A stretch of 64,000 bases of DNA. Origin: Ferrimonas balearica DSM 9799 (GTDB taxonomy: Bacteria; Pseudomonadota; Gammaproteobacteria; Enterobacterales; Shewanellaceae). Positions 34,724 to 44,366 of this stretch are shown in pieces (positions within the stretch are counted from its first letter, which is position 1; every line of letters begins with the position of its first letter). Made by a program: the position numbers and the translations under genes. The notes beneath the pieces are model-generated. The model was given only the letters and a program-made list of their open reading frames with translations. It did not search any database and was not told where the DNA came from. The stretch is from NCBI RefSeq assembly GCF_000148645.1, contig NC_014541.1, positions 62,001 through 126,000 of the forward strand, in the 5' to 3' direction.

Positions 34724-35407
34724 GTGATCCCCTATATCCGCCCTGAAACCCTCGAATTTCTGGAGCAACTTCGCGTCAATAACAGCCGCGATTGGTTCCA
34801 GGCCAATAAGTCCCGTTACGAAGCCTGTGTGCGTGGCCCGGCGCTGGACCTCATCGCCAGCTTTGCGCCACGTCTGGCCAGCTTCGCCCCCCGTTTTCGT
34901 GCGGACGCCAAAAAGGTGGGGGGCTCGTTGATGCGGCCCTATCGCGACACCCGTTTTTCCCACGATAAAACCCCCATCAAAACCAATGTCGGCATCCAGT
35001 TCCGCCATGATCTGGGCAAGGATGTGCACGCCCCGGGCTACTACCTGCATATCGAGCCGGGCCAGTGTTTGCTGGGGGTGGGGTGCTGGCGGCCGGATTC
35101 CCCGTCGCTGGCAGCGATTCGGGAGGCCATTGATCGCTCCCCCATCCGTTGGTTGGCGGCGCGGGATGACGGCGAATTCTGCAGTCGGTTCAGCCTGTCC
35201 GGCACCAGCCTGGTGCGGCCCCCCAAGGGCTATGACAAGGACCACCCCCAGCTGGAGGACCTCAAGCGCAAAGACTTTATCGGGGTGATGCCGCTGGCGG
35301 ATGAGCAGGTGATGGGGGAGGGACTGCTCGACCTGATGGAGGAGGCCTACGAGGGCGCTGATCCCTTTATGCGGTTTCTCTGTCAGGCGATGAAAGTGCC
35401 GTTTTAA
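34724..35407 (+). CDS. DUF2461 (TIGR02453) family protein
   Basis: The 227-residue protein shows the family start FLEQLRVNNSRDWFQANKSRY, the block GGSLMRPYRDTRFSHDKTPIK and a central YYLHIEPGQCLLGVGCWRP. Function is not known. The start is GTG at 34724 with GGAG 7 bases upstream. Alone and divergent from the EF-G paralogue. Confidence 0.9.
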   Translation: MIPYIRPETLEFLEQLRVNNSRDWFQANKSRYEACVRGPALDLIASFAPRLASFAPRFRADAKKVGGSLMRPYRDTRFSHDKTPIKTNVGIQFRHDLGKDVHAPGYYLHIEPGQCLLGVGCWRPDSPSLAAIREAIDRSPIRWLAARDDGEFCSRFSLSGTSLVRPPKGYDKDHPQLEDLKRKDFIGVMPLADEQVMGEGLLDLMEEAYEGADPFMRFLCQAMKVPF

Positions 35408-35554
35408 TCGCCACCCTGCGCCTTTTCTCCGGGCCGGATTGTGCGCTGCGTCATGCTTTGATTTTTTTTACCGTTGGCCCGGGCACCGGTCACCGATGTG
35501 CCGCTCAAAAGAGGTTAGCTTGTAGCGCGTTAACCGAATTTAAGGAGCGACATC

Positions 35555-37327
35555 ATGTTGAAGCGTGTGGTCCTGGCCATGGCGGCGATGGGGATCATGG
35601 GTTCGGCGGCGGCGGTCAGCCTGCCCCCGGCACCGGCAGTCGGCAAACTGGGAGCGGTTGTGGTGGATCCCTACGGCACAGCACCGTTGACCGCGGTGAT
35701 TGAACTGGCCGGGAAATCGATCTCCGACGTTCATGTCACCGTGGAAGGCAAAGGGCCGGAGGGCGTCAGCATTGACTACCCCGTGGGCCGTCACAGCCTG
35801 CTGACCCACGATGGCATTCCGGTGTTTGGTCTCTACGCCAACCACCTCAACAACGTGACCGTGCGCTATCAGATGGCGGGACAGCCGGTGGAGGAGCACT
35901 ACCGCATCCTGACCGGCAGCCTGCAGAACCGCTACATCGATAACCGCTCCACCTCCGAGTTGCAGCCGGTGGAGGTCAAAACCGTGGCACCGGGGTTTGA
36001 GGACCGGCTCTATCTGGTCAACAGCCACACCCTGCTGCCGCAGGGCTCTGACCTGCACTGGGGCGCTCTGAAGGACGCCAGCTCCGGCCTGCTGGACGCC
36101 AACCCGGCGGGGGGCTCGATGCCCTTTGATGCCATCCCGATGACCTACATCATCGATACCCAGGGTGAGTACCGCTGGTGGCTGAGCCAGGATGCGCTGT
36201 ACGACGGCAAGAACCACGATGTGGATCGCCGCGGCTACCTGATGGGCATCAACCCCACCGCCACCGGCAGCTACACCTTTGTGCAGGGACAGCGCTGGTA
36301 TGAGATGGACCTGATGGGCCGCTTTGCCCACGATCAGAAGTTACCCCGTGGCTTTATCGACGCCTCTCACGAATCGGTGGAGACCCCGCAGGGCACCGTG
36401 CTGCTGCGTGTCGCCAAACGCAACTATCTGCGTGACGACGGCCAGATGGTGCACACCGTGCGTGACCACATTATCGAGGTGGATAAGAGCGGCAACCTGT
36501 TGGACGTCTGGGACCTGCCGGTCATCCTCGACCCGCTGCGGGATGACCTGATCAAAGCGCTGGACGCTTCCGCCGTGTGCGTCAGCCGTAACGTGGACGC
36601 GGAAGGCCAGGCCGTGGTGCTGGAACCGGATGCGCCCTTTGGTGATGCGGTGGGTGTGGGGGCCGGTCGTAACTGGGCCCACGTCAACTCCATCGCGTAT
36701 GACCCCAGCGACGACAGCATCATCATCTCCCCGCGCCATCAGGCCAGCGCCATCAAGATTGGCCGCGACAAGCAGGTGAAGTGGATCCTCAGCGCCAGCA
36801 TTGGCTGGAGCGGCGAGCTGGCCGACAAACTGCTGACCCCGGTGGACGCCAAGGGCAACCCGCTGGACTGCACCGTGAAAGGGGTGTGCGAGGGGGATTT
36901 CGACTTCTCTTACACTCAGCATACCGCCTGGCTCAGTGACAAAGGCACCCTCACCGTGTTCGATAATGGCGATGGTCGCCACTATCGCCAGCCGTTCTTC
37001 AAAACCGAGCGTTACAGCCGCGCGGTGGAGTACAAGATCGATGAAAAGGCGATGACGGTGCAGCAGCTGTGGGAGTACGGCAAAGAGCGCGGTTACGACT
37101 GGTTCAGCCCGATCACCTCCAATGCGGAGTATCAGTCTGACCGGGACACCATGTTCACCTTTGGCGGTTCCATCCACCTGTTCGAAGGGGCCAGTATCAT
37201 CGGGAAAATCAACGAGATTGACTATGATACCAAGGCCGTTAAGGTGGAGATCGACGTGATCTCGGATAAAACCAACTCGCCGCATTACCGGGCGCTGGTG
37301 GTGCAACCGGAGCAAGCGTTCCGCTAA
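35555..37327 (+). CDS. assT: Arylsulfate sulfotransferase, periplasmic
   Basis: The 590-residue precursor has a signal peptide (MLKRVVLAMAAMGIMGSAAA). It carries AssT features: an N-terminal Ig-like domain, a beta-propeller, the candidate active-site histidines in DASHESVET, NWAHVNSIAY and YTQHTAWLS, and the arginine in IISPRHQASAIK. The disulfide pair CTVKGVC matches the essential loop of E. coli AssT. The enzyme moves sulfate between phenolic compounds without PAPS. AAGGAG 8 bases upstream supports the start. Unlike the E. coli locus there is no dsbL/dsbI pair next to it; a YbaY-like lipoprotein follows. Confidence 0.9.
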   Translation: MLKRVVLAMAAMGIMGSAAAVSLPPAPAVGKLGAVVVDPYGTAPLTAVIELAGKSISDVHVTVEGKGPEGVSIDYPVGRHSLLTHDGIPVFGLYANHLNNVTVRYQMAGQPVEEHYRILTGSLQNRYIDNRSTSELQPVEVKTVAPGFEDRLYLVNSHTLLPQGSDLHWGALKDASSGLLDANPAGGSMPFDAIPMTYIIDTQGEYRWWLSQDALYDGKNHDVDRRGYLMGINPTATGSYTFVQGQRWYEMDLMGRFAHDQKLPRGFIDASHESVETPQGTVLLRVAKRNYLRDDGQMVHTVRDHIIEVDKSGNLLDVWDLPVILDPLRDDLIKALDASAVCVSRNVDAEGQAVVLEPDAPFGDAVGVGAGRNWAHVNSIAYDPSDDSIIISPRHQASAIKIGRDKQVKWILSASIGWSGELADKLLTPVDAKGNPLDCTVKGVCEGDFDFSYTQHTAWLSDKGTLTVFDNGDGRHYRQPFFKTERYSRAVEYKIDEKAMTVQQLWEYGKERGYDWFSPITSNAEYQSDRDTMFTFGGSIHLFEGASIIGKINEIDYDTKAVKVEIDVISDKTNSPHYRALVVQPEQAFR

Positions 37328-37368
37328 CCCCTATACTGAGTGCCGGACAGACCGGAGGAGGAGAAAGG

Positions 37369-37788
37369 ATGAAATGGCAACTGCCAGCGCTGCTGGCTAT
37401 TGGTGCCCTGCTCGGCGGCTGTGGTGGCGAAGCCCCCAGCTCCGCGCCTCAACAGGAGAGTGCCAGCATGGAAACCATTACCGGACAGGCGTTGTATCGT
37501 GAACGCATTTTGCTGACCCCGGGCACCACCATGCTGGTGGCGCTGGAGGATGTGTCCCGCGCCGACGCGCCCGCCGAGGTGGTGAGTGAAAACCGGTTCG
37601 AGATCCAGGGGCCGCCGCCGTTCGCGTTTGCCCTGCAGTATGACCCGGCCAAGTTGGTGGAGAATCACCGCTACGGCCTGCGCATCCGCATCGAAGAGAA
37701 GGGCGAACTGCGCTTTATCAACGACACCCACATCGACCCGTTCGGGGACGGTTTGGATCAGATCGTGCTCAAAGGCGTTGGCCGCTGA
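37369..37788 (+). CDS. YbaY/YscW-like lipoprotein
   Basis: The 139-residue protein has a lipobox (ALLGGC18) and a YbaY-type domain: ITGQALYRERILLTPGTT, VALEDVSRADAPAEVV, FAFALQYDPAKLVENHRYGLR and GELRFINDTH. The family includes T3SS pilotins (YscW) and glycan-linked YbaY of unknown role. GGAGGAGGAGAAAGG just before the ATG is a strong ribosome site. It follows assT by 41 bases and ends in a terminator, so the two probably form one operon. It may help fold or hold AssT; inference only. Confidence 0.85.
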   Translation: MKWQLPALLAIGALLGGCGGEAPSSAPQQESASMETITGQALYRERILLTPGTTMLVALEDVSRADAPAEVVSENRFEIQGPPPFAFALQYDPAKLVENHRYGLRIRIEEKGELRFINDTHIDPFGDGLDQIVLKGVGR

Positions 37789-37804
37789 GCCCGCAACCGG
37801 TCAC

Positions 37805-37835
37805 AAAAAAAACGCCCGCATCTGCGGGCGTTTTT
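37805..37835. terminator. Bidirectional terminator
   Basis: A run, ACGCCCGCA, 2-base loop, TGCGGGCGT, T run. Shared by the YbaY-like gene and the large lipoprotein gene. Confidence 0.92.
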
Positions 37836-37853
37836 GTTGGTCGCGCAAGGCCA

Positions 37854-40040
37854 TTACTGGCGCGGTGCGTTATCCAGCATTTGAATGCGCACGGCATCAA
37901 CACGGTCGCTGCTGACGCCAGTCAGGGTGCCGTACTCTTCGCTGCGCTGGTACTCCTCCTCAAACTGGGAGAGGTCCACCGGGCTGAGGACGTTGATGCG
38001 GGGGAAGATAAAGGGACCGGTTTGGTCCTGCTGACCCTCATCGATGTAGTCCAAGGTACGCACGGAGCGTTCCAGCACCAGGTGGCGGCCATCCGCTAAG
38101 GTGTTGATCACGGTCCAGCTACGCTCACGGCTGTAGGTAGCCCAACCTTCCCAGACTTCTTTGCCGGTCAGCTGGTACTCGTGATCCCCAACCTGCTCCC
38201 AGTGCTGGAATGCGTTGTAGTAGGTTTCAAAGTAACCCTGGTCTTCAACGTATTCACCACTGGTGGGATCGGTGTAGGTGCCGAAAGTCCAGCTCAGGCT
38301 GCCATCTTCAGCAAAGGTGTAACCATAGACGGTGTCAAAGTCCGGACGGGTCGGGTCCCCTTCGCTGGCGATCCAGCTGTTGATCCAGGCGCCCAGCACA
38401 TAGGGCATCTCCTGAATCAGGTCATCGGCCAGAGAGGCGTTGTCCTGATCGTACTGGGCGATCCAGGCCACATTAGACTGCTCAAACTCCCCTTTGGAGA
38501 TGGAGACAATGGCGCTGTAGAGCGCGTCGCTCTGGGCGTAGGGCTGGTAGCTCACGGTCCAGTCACCGGACGCGATGGTGAGAACGCCGTCGGCATAGCT
38601 CCACTGGCCACGGGCTTCACCCGCCTTGTCCAGCACCGAGCCCCCTTCGGCCAGAGTCACCTCATTGTGAACCAGGTAGTCGTAAGCCTGGTTGTCATAG
38701 AAGCCCTGGATGCTGGTGACCATCGGCAGCGCCCAGGTGCCTTGCGGAGCGCTGTCCCAAAGGGTGCTGACCTGATTGCCCAGATGCAGAACGCCAGCGG
38801 ATTCCAGTTCGATCTCCTGATAGCTGGGCAGTTCACCCTCCCAGGCCAGACCGGCAGAGGTCGGGTCCAGGGTGAAGGTTTGGCTGATTTCCACCGCCAC
38901 TTTGCTTTCTGCGCCATCGGTCAGCTTGGTGAACTTGACGGCATCGGTTGATTCAATAACGCGCAGGTAGCCTTCCTGCCAAATCGGGGCAAGGGTGTCC
39001 GCGGCAGCTTGTCCCCAATGCTCGGTGACGTCGGCCAGCGTCAGGTAGGGGTAGCTCTCTTGCTCATTGTCGCCGTAGTTCACCACCAGACGATTGGCTT
39101 CATTGACGGCCCACTCTGCACTCACATCGGTGCCCAGAAAGTAGCCGTAGACGCCGGGGTCGCCCAGAGTGGCGGTGCCGTCGGCAGCAAAGTTCAACAC
39201 ATTGCCGCTTTGCGCCACCCAGCCCTGGGTAACGGAGGTGGTGTAGACGTTGGTTCCCAACAGTTCTTCGGCGGTAAACGCCAGCGTCACGGCGGGGTCG
39301 TTAACGGTCTCTTGCAGTGCTTCTTCGAAGGCGGCCTCAAAGGCGTCGGTCAGTTCGCCCTCTTCGTCCAGAAGGCCATTATCGGCCAGATAGCTGTTCA
39401 CCGCCTCTTCGACGCTCTCTTCCCCTTCCGGTGTCAGCAGCTCCAGGATGGTGCCGGTTTCCGGCGTGTAGTCCGGGTTGTCCGCCAGTACCTTAATCAC
39501 GGCACTGAGTTCCAGCAGGGCTTCGGTTTCCACCTGGGCTTCCGCCTCGGCCAGCGCTTCATCGCTGTTCAGCTCAACGCCGGTGTCTTCAGCCAGCAGG
39601 TGCAGCGCAGTGCTGACCTGGGTGATGGCGGTACGGGAAGACTCATCCTGGGCCAACACGCCGTCGTCGCCAGCCTGCTCATTCAGTGATTCAAATGATC
39701 CCAGCTGGCTGACCAGTTCGATATGACCCTGATCGCCTTCACCCTGGGCGCTCAGCAACACCATCTCATCGCCACTCAGAGTGCCCTCTTCGTATTCGAA
39801 GTCGAGGGTGTAGAGACCATCATCATCGGCGGTGGTGGTGATGGTTTGGTCGCCGAGTGTGGCGGTGATGGTTGCATTGGCAACCGGTGCGTCGGTGGCG
39901 ATGCCCTCAATGGCAAAGCTGAGGATCTGGGGCGGAGTCGGCTCCGGCGGCGGGGTGATTTGCGTATTGTCGTCACTGCCACTACAGCCAGACAGGGCGG
40001 TGATGGCCATCAGGCTTAGGGCGACTTTGGAAAGGCGCAT
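37854..40040 (-). CDS. Large acidic lipoprotein, unknown function
   Basis: From the ATG at 40040 (CAGGAG 6-11 bases upstream) the protein has 728 residues. The signal MRLSKVALSLMAITALSGC gives lipidation at Cys19. After a PPPEPTPP linker comes a carboxypeptidase-regulatory-like beta domain (ATDAPVANATITATLGDQTI). A helical stretch rich in Glu and Ala follows, then a long region of WSYADGVLTI / YTFAEDGSLSWTFGTY type strands, perhaps a repeated beta structure. No known family was recognised. A longer frame from 40103 would put 21 residues before the signal and is rejected. Confidence 0.7.
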   Translation of the reverse strand: MRLSKVALSLMAITALSGCSGSDDNTQITPPPEPTPPQILSFAIEGIATDAPVANATITATLGDQTITTTADDDGLYTLDFEYEEGTLSGDEMVLLSAQGEGDQGHIELVSQLGSFESLNEQAGDDGVLAQDESSRTAITQVSTALHLLAEDTGVELNSDEALAEAEAQVETEALLELSAVIKVLADNPDYTPETGTILELLTPEGEESVEEAVNSYLADNGLLDEEGELTDAFEAAFEEALQETVNDPAVTLAFTAEELLGTNVYTTSVTQGWVAQSGNVLNFAADGTATLGDPGVYGYFLGTDVSAEWAVNEANRLVVNYGDNEQESYPYLTLADVTEHWGQAAADTLAPIWQEGYLRVIESTDAVKFTKLTDGAESKVAVEISQTFTLDPTSAGLAWEGELPSYQEIELESAGVLHLGNQVSTLWDSAPQGTWALPMVTSIQGFYDNQAYDYLVHNEVTLAEGGSVLDKAGEARGQWSYADGVLTIASGDWTVSYQPYAQSDALYSAIVSISKGEFEQSNVAWIAQYDQDNASLADDLIQEMPYVLGAWINSWIASEGDPTRPDFDTVYGYTFAEDGSLSWTFGTYTDPTSGEYVEDQGYFETYYNAFQHWEQVGDHEYQLTGKEVWEGWATYSRERSWTVINTLADGRHLVLERSVRTLDYIDEGQQDQTGPFIFPRINVLSPVDLSQFEEEYQRSEEYGTLTGVSSDRVDAVRIQMLDNAPRQ

Positions 40041-40212
40041 TGTGCTGCTCCTGCAGGTTTGAAACGTCCTTGGAAACCGCCCGGGCGCAAAGCTAAAACT
40101 CAATTCAGAGCAATGGGTAAGCCGGGCAGAAAATATTGCGAACTGGGGAATTTAATGTGGTCGATTGGTTAAATCAATGGGCTTTGGAATCAACCGGTTA
40201 ACGAATGACCCC

Positions 40213-40247
40213 ATAAAAAAACGCCCGCGTCTGCGGGCGTTTTTTAT
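40213..40247 (-). terminator. Terminator of the DUF2058 gene
   Basis: ATAAAAAA, CGCCCGC, a GTCT loop, GCGGGCG and TTTTTTAT, just after the stop at 40258. Confidence 0.9.
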
Positions 40248-40257
40248 CGCTATTGGG

Positions 40258-40782
40258 TTACCACATCAGGTCGTCAGGGATCTGGTAATCGGCGTAGGGA
40301 TCATCTTCATCCGGCTGGTCGCTGGCTTTGTCGTTGAGCAGGACAATGGCACTGGCATCACGCTGGGCCACTTTCTCTGCGACCGCCGCGGCGATCAGGA
40401 AGTACTCCTGGCCCAGCTTGGCGATGGCCAGTTGGCCGTTGATCAGCCCCTGCTGCAGTGCCGGAGTGACGTAGATCTTGGTGATGCTGCCCTGATCCGA
40501 GAAGTTGTAGGCCAGGTCGCCCTTATCGCGGGGCTGAGCGTTGACGGTGATCAGCTGGCGGATCTGAGCCTGCAGGGCCTTTTTCTCCGCTTCCGCTTTG
40601 CGCTCGGCGTTGAGCTGGCGGTCACGTTCGGCCTGTTCAGCGCGCTTTTGTGCGGCCTCAGCCTTGGCTTCATTCACCACCGATTTCCCCGCTTTGCGGG
40701 CACGGTGTTTGTCTTTATTGGCCTTTTTGGCGTCGTGTTTGCTGACGAGCCCGGCTTTCATCAGCTGGTCCTGCAGTGACAT
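40258..40782 (-). CDS. yaiL: DUF2058 (YaiL-like) protein
   Basis: The 174-residue protein begins SLQDQLMKAGLVSKHDAKKANKDKHRARK, as E. coli YaiL does. A charged helical region, likely a coiled coil (residues 30-72), and a C-terminal globular part (YNFSDQGSITKIYVTPALQQGL) follow. Its basic N-terminus suggests binding to nucleic acid, but function is unknown. AGGAAG 5-10 bases before the ATG supports the start. Confidence 0.88.
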   Translation of the reverse strand: MSLQDQLMKAGLVSKHDAKKANKDKHRARKAGKSVVNEAKAEAAQKRAEQAERDRQLNAERKAEAEKKALQAQIRQLITVNAQPRDKGDLAYNFSDQGSITKIYVTPALQQGLINGQLAIAKLGQEYFLIAAAVAEKVAQRDASAIVLLNDKASDQPDEDDPYADYQIPDDLMW

Positions 40783-40819
40783 GGTGGCTTCCTCGGTATG
40801 GGGCTATGGCGGCAGCGTC

Positions 40820-41284
40820 TCAGAGCGCGCCGTCGAAGTCCAGTTGGCGCCAGGCTTCATAGCTGACGATGGAGACGGCGTTGGCCAGATTCAGGCTGCG
40901 GGCGTCGGCTTTCATGGGGATGCGAATGCGCTGACTGGTGGGGATCGCTTCCCGCACCGCTTCCGGCAGGCCGCGGCTTTCCGGGCCAAACAGCAGCACA
41001 TCACCGGCCTGGTATTGCGGCTCGGTGTGGGGGCGGCTGCCTTTGGTGGTCAGGGCAAATACCCGTCGGCCCGCCATCGCTTCCAGAAAACTCGCGTAAT
41101 CCGGGTAGCGGGTGACGGTGGTCAGCTCGGCGTAGTCGAGTCCGGCCCGGCGGAGCTTCTTCTCATCCATGTCGAAACCAAGCGGTTCAATCAGGTGCAA
41201 GCGGCAACCGTTATTGGCGCAGAGTCGGATAATGGCGCCGGTATTGGGGGCGATTTCCGGCTCATACAGGGCAATTTCAAACAT
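40820..41284 (-). CDS. trmL: tRNA (cytidine(34)-2'-O)-methyltransferase
   Basis: The 154-residue protein is a SPOUT enzyme of the usual length (about 155). Motifs: [32 protein letters not shown] and the knot [20 protein letters not shown]. It methylates the wobble base of tRNA-Leu. The start at 41284 lacks a clear ribosome site; an upstream frame from 41386 gives an unlikely extension. Confidence 0.93.
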   Translation of the reverse strand: MFEIALYEPEIAPNTGAIIRLCANNGCRLHLIEPLGFDMDEKKLRRAGLDYAELTTVTRYPDYASFLEAMAGRRVFALTTKGSRPHTEPQYQAGDVLLFGPESRGLPEAVREAIPTSQRIRIPMKADARSLNLANAVSIVSYEAWRQLDFDGAL

Positions 41285-41408
41285 GATGAATGGGTCTGCT
41301 GCGAACAAGTGGGCTTCTTTTACTCTGCCCGGGACCGGAACGCAAGCGCCGGGCCGGGCAGTGGGGTAGGCTAGGGCCCAGTCCAAATCTCAAGGAGTCC
41401 GCCAAATC

Positions 41409-42245
41409 ATGGCCTTTCCCAACCTGATCAGCGTTGATGAGCTGGCGCAAAATCTCGACCACCCGGATTGGCGGGTGCTGGATGGCACCTGGTTTCTGCC
41501 CGGCAGCACCGAGGATGCCCGGCAACGGCACCGGGAGGAGCGCATCCCCGGCGCCCGCTGGTTTGATTTTGATGATGCCCTGGCCGACCCGGACAGCAGC
41601 CTGCCTCACATGCTGCCGACTCCGGAGCAGTTTGCCCTTGAGCTCGGAAAGCTGGGACTGAAGCCGGAGCACAAGGTGGTGGTGTATGACCGTCACGGCC
41701 TGTTCTCGGCGCCCCGGGTGTGGTGGATGCTGAAGGCGTTTGGCCATCAGGCGGTGGCGGTTCTGAACGGCGGCCTGCCGGCCTGGCGCGAAGCGGACTA
41801 TCCACTGGAGCAGGGCGAAGCGGCGGCGGTGGAGGCATCCCATTACCCGGTGCCGGCGCTGCCCGGACAGGTGATCGATGCTCAAACGTTGCATCAGCAA
41901 CTGATCGCCGGGGAGATCTGGCTGCTGGACGCCCGCGCTCCGGGCCGCTTTGCCGGTGCCGAGCCGGAGCCCCGCCCCGGTGTGCGGCCGGGTCATATGC
42001 CCGGTGCGGTCAATCTGCCGTTTGGCCAACTGCTGGATCAGGGCAAACTGCGTCCCGTTGCGGAGTTGAAGGCGCGGTTTGCCGCTGTGGCGGATGGGTC
42101 AAAACCCTGGGTATTCAGCTGTGGCAGCGGTGTGACCGCCTGTGTGCTGGCGCTGGCGGCCAGCGAGGCGGGTCATCATCAATGGCGGGTGTACGACGGC
42201 TCGTGGGCCGAATGGGGGGCGGATCCGGCGTTGCCGCTGGCTTAA
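41409..42245 (+). CDS. sseA: 3-mercaptopyruvate/thiosulfate sulfurtransferase
   Basis: The 278-residue protein has two rhodanese domains. The first is inactive (no Cys at its loop, VVYDRHGLFSAPRVW). The second has the active loop FSCGSGVTACVLALAA, and CGSGVT is the mercaptopyruvate form of the loop. It moves sulfur from mercaptopyruvate to cyanide or thiols. An AAGGAG is 12 bases before the ATG, which is far. Its stop overlaps the cpxA stop on the other strand by 4 bases. Confidence 0.9.
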   Translation: MAFPNLISVDELAQNLDHPDWRVLDGTWFLPGSTEDARQRHREERIPGARWFDFDDALADPDSSLPHMLPTPEQFALELGKLGLKPEHKVVVYDRHGLFSAPRVWWMLKAFGHQAVAVLNGGLPAWREADYPLEQGEAAAVEASHYPVPALPGQVIDAQTLHQQLIAGEIWLLDARAPGRFAGAEPEPRPGVRPGHMPGAVNLPFGQLLDQGKLRPVAELKARFAAVADGSKPWVFSCGSGVTACVLALAASEAGHHQWRVYDGSWAEWGADPALPLA

Positions 42246-43612
42246 GCCAGCGGCAGGGTGACGGTCATGGTGAGGCCATGCGGGGTGCGGTTGTTGGCCC
42301 GCACTCGTCCCTGGTGGGCCTCCACAGCCCCTTGGGTGATGGCCAGTCCGAGGCCCCATCCGCCACTGTCGCGGTCGCGGGCTTCGGCGACCCGATAGAA
42401 GGGCTTAAAGATGGTCTCCAGCTCCGTTTCCGGCACGCCGGGGCCATCGTCACTGATGCGGATCAGCACCTCATTGGGCTGACGCACGATCTCCAGGCTG
42501 ACCTGGTTTTCGGCGTAACGCAGGGCGTTGCGCAGCAGGTTTTCCACCGCCCGCCGCAGCAGGTTTTCAATCCCCTTGAACGGCAGGTGTTCCGGCATGG
42601 TCACCGACAGCTGCTTGTTCATCTGTTCCGCCTCAAACCCGGCATCGTCAATCACATCGGTCAGCACGTCGATCAGGTCGAGCGGGTGTTTGCTGTCGGT
42701 GATCTGCATATTCAGCCGCGACAGGGCGAGCAGTTCGCGGATCATCGCATCCAGCTGTTCCGCTTCCCGGCCGATGCGTTGCAGCTCGGCACTGTCTTCA
42801 CCCTTTTTGCGGGCCAGCGCGAGGGCCAGCTGCAACCGGGTCAGTGGGGTGCGCAGCTCATGGGAGATACCGGACAGCAAGCGCTGCTGCCCCTTCACCA
42901 TGGTGGTAACGGAGTCCGCCATCTGGTTAAAGCTGGTGGCCAGCTGGCCCAGCTCATCGCGGCGGCTCAGGGTATCGCCATCCACCCGCGCTTCGAGATC
43001 CCCCCGGGCCAGTGCGCCAGCGGTGTCTTTCAGGTGGCGCAATGGTTTGCCCAGGTGCCAGGCCAACAGGCCGAACACCAGGCCCGAGAAGGCGATGGCC
43101 ACCAGCAGGAAAGCGCCGGGATGGGCCATCAGGAAAAACAGCCAGGGGCGCTGGTGCGGTGCCCGGATCTTGCCGATCAGATAATGGGTTTCGCCGTTGA
43201 GCTGCACCTCTTTGGGGCCGAACACCACCTCATCGGGAAAGCGGTAGCGCATCGGCTGCTGATAGCTGTCCAACTCCAGCAGGAAGTGGCGCACCTCCCG
43301 GGGCAGGCGTCGGTCTCCACGGAATACCGGTCGACCGTCTTTGTCGATCAGGTAGAAACTCATGCGGAACTCGCGGCCGCGCTCGTCCTGATAGTGGCGC
43401 AGCTTATGGGACAGTTGCCGCCACTGCTGGGGCGGCGTTTCTGCCAGCCGTTCGGCGGTGCGGTTCAGCACTGTGGCCAAACGGGGATCCAGCGGCTCGC
43501 GGTCAAAGCTTTTCTGCAGGTGGGGCAGGCCAATCACCAGCCCCAACACCAGCGAAGAGGTGATCCAGAACGCCAGCAGCAGTTTGAACAGCAGGTGGTT
43601 GGGCAGTTTCAC
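42242..43612 (-). CDS. cpxA: Envelope-stress sensor histidine kinase
   Basis: The 456-residue protein has two membrane helices (about 8-30 and 160-183) around a periplasmic sensor domain. It then has a HAMP domain, the H-box SGISHELRTPLTRLQLA, the N-box NLLRNALRYA and the G-boxes DDGPGV and GWGLGL. It starts with GTG at 43612, 3 bases after the cpxR stop. With cpxR and the divergent cpxP-like gene it forms the Cpx envelope-stress system. Confidence 0.93.
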   Translation of the reverse strand: MKLPNHLLFKLLLAFWITSSLVLGLVIGLPHLQKSFDREPLDPRLATVLNRTAERLAETPPQQWRQLSHKLRHYQDERGREFRMSFYLIDKDGRPVFRGDRRLPREVRHFLLELDSYQQPMRYRFPDEVVFGPKEVQLNGETHYLIGKIRAPHQRPWLFFLMAHPGAFLLVAIAFSGLVFGLLAWHLGKPLRHLKDTAGALARGDLEARVDGDTLSRRDELGQLATSFNQMADSVTTMVKGQQRLLSGISHELRTPLTRLQLALALARKKGEDSAELQRIGREAEQLDAMIRELLALSRLNMQITDSKHPLDLIDVLTDVIDDAGFEAEQMNKQLSVTMPEHLPFKGIENLLRRAVENLLRNALRYAENQVSLEIVRQPNEVLIRISDDGPGVPETELETIFKPFYRVAEARDRDSGGWGLGLAITQGAVEAHQGRVRANNRTPHGLTMTVTLPLA

Positions 43613-43615
43613 GGT

Positions 43616-44302
43616 TTAGTCCAGCCAGATGTAGCCTTTGCCCCGAACGGTTTTCACCCGGGGACGGTTGTCGCTGCGCTCCGGCAGTTTGCGGCGCAGG
43701 TTGGACAGGTGCATGTCCAGGCTGCGGTCAAAGGGCATCAACTTTTTGCCCAGTACCGCTTCGGACAGCCGATCTTTGCTGATCAGCTCACCGGGGTTTT
43801 GAGTCAGCTCCAGCAGCAGACTGAATTCGGTGGCGGTCAATGGCAGCAGGGCTTCGTTGACCCAGGCTTCCTGGCGGCGCGGGTAGAGGGTGAGGTCGTC
43901 ACAGACCAACTCATCCTGACCGTTGCTGCTGGACTCCTTATCGCGGGTGCGGCGCAGAATGGCGCGGATGCGGGCGATAAGCTCCCGGTCATTAAAGGGT
44001 TTGGGCAGGTAATCATCGGCCCCGATTTCGAGCCCGACTACCCGGTCGATGTCGTCCCCGCGTGCGGTCAGCATCAGCACCGGTACGTCGCTCTTCTGAC
44101 GCAGCTGGCGCAGCACATCAAAGCCGTTCAGGCCCGGCAGCATCACGTCCAGCAGCACGATGTCGTGCTCGCCGTTTTGGGCCTCTAACAGCCCGGACGG
44201 ACCGTCCTGGCGGACCGTCAGGGTAAAGCCTTCCAGCTCAAGCAGCTGTCCGAGCAGTTCACACAGTCCCTGATCATCTTCCACCAGCAAGATACGATTC
44301 AT
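43616..44302 (-). CDS. cpxR: Envelope-stress response regulator
   Basis: From ATG 44302 the protein has 228 residues. The receiver domain is intact: acidic pocket LLVEDDQG, phosphorylation Asp in VLLDVMLPG, and K in DYLPKPF. An OmpR-type winged helix follows (LTATEFSLLLELTQNPGE, HLSNLRRKLPE, VRGKGYIW). GGGAG is 10 bases upstream. It lies upstream of cpxA and next to a perfect CpxR box, so it probably regulates its own operon. Confidence 0.95.
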   Translation of the reverse strand: MNRILLVEDDQGLCELLGQLLELEGFTLTVRQDGPSGLLEAQNGEHDIVLLDVMLPGLNGFDVLRQLRQKSDVPVLMLTARGDDIDRVVGLEIGADDYLPKPFNDRELIARIRAILRRTRDKESSSNGQDELVCDDLTLYPRRQEAWVNEALLPLTATEFSLLLELTQNPGELISKDRLSEAVLGKKLMPFDRSLDMHLSNLRRKLPERSDNRPRVKTVRGKGYIWLD

Positions 44303-44366
44303 CACATTTGACTCCCAATTGTTACAGGGCAAGCGTACCGCAACGCCGGGGGTGTCCCAAGCAACC

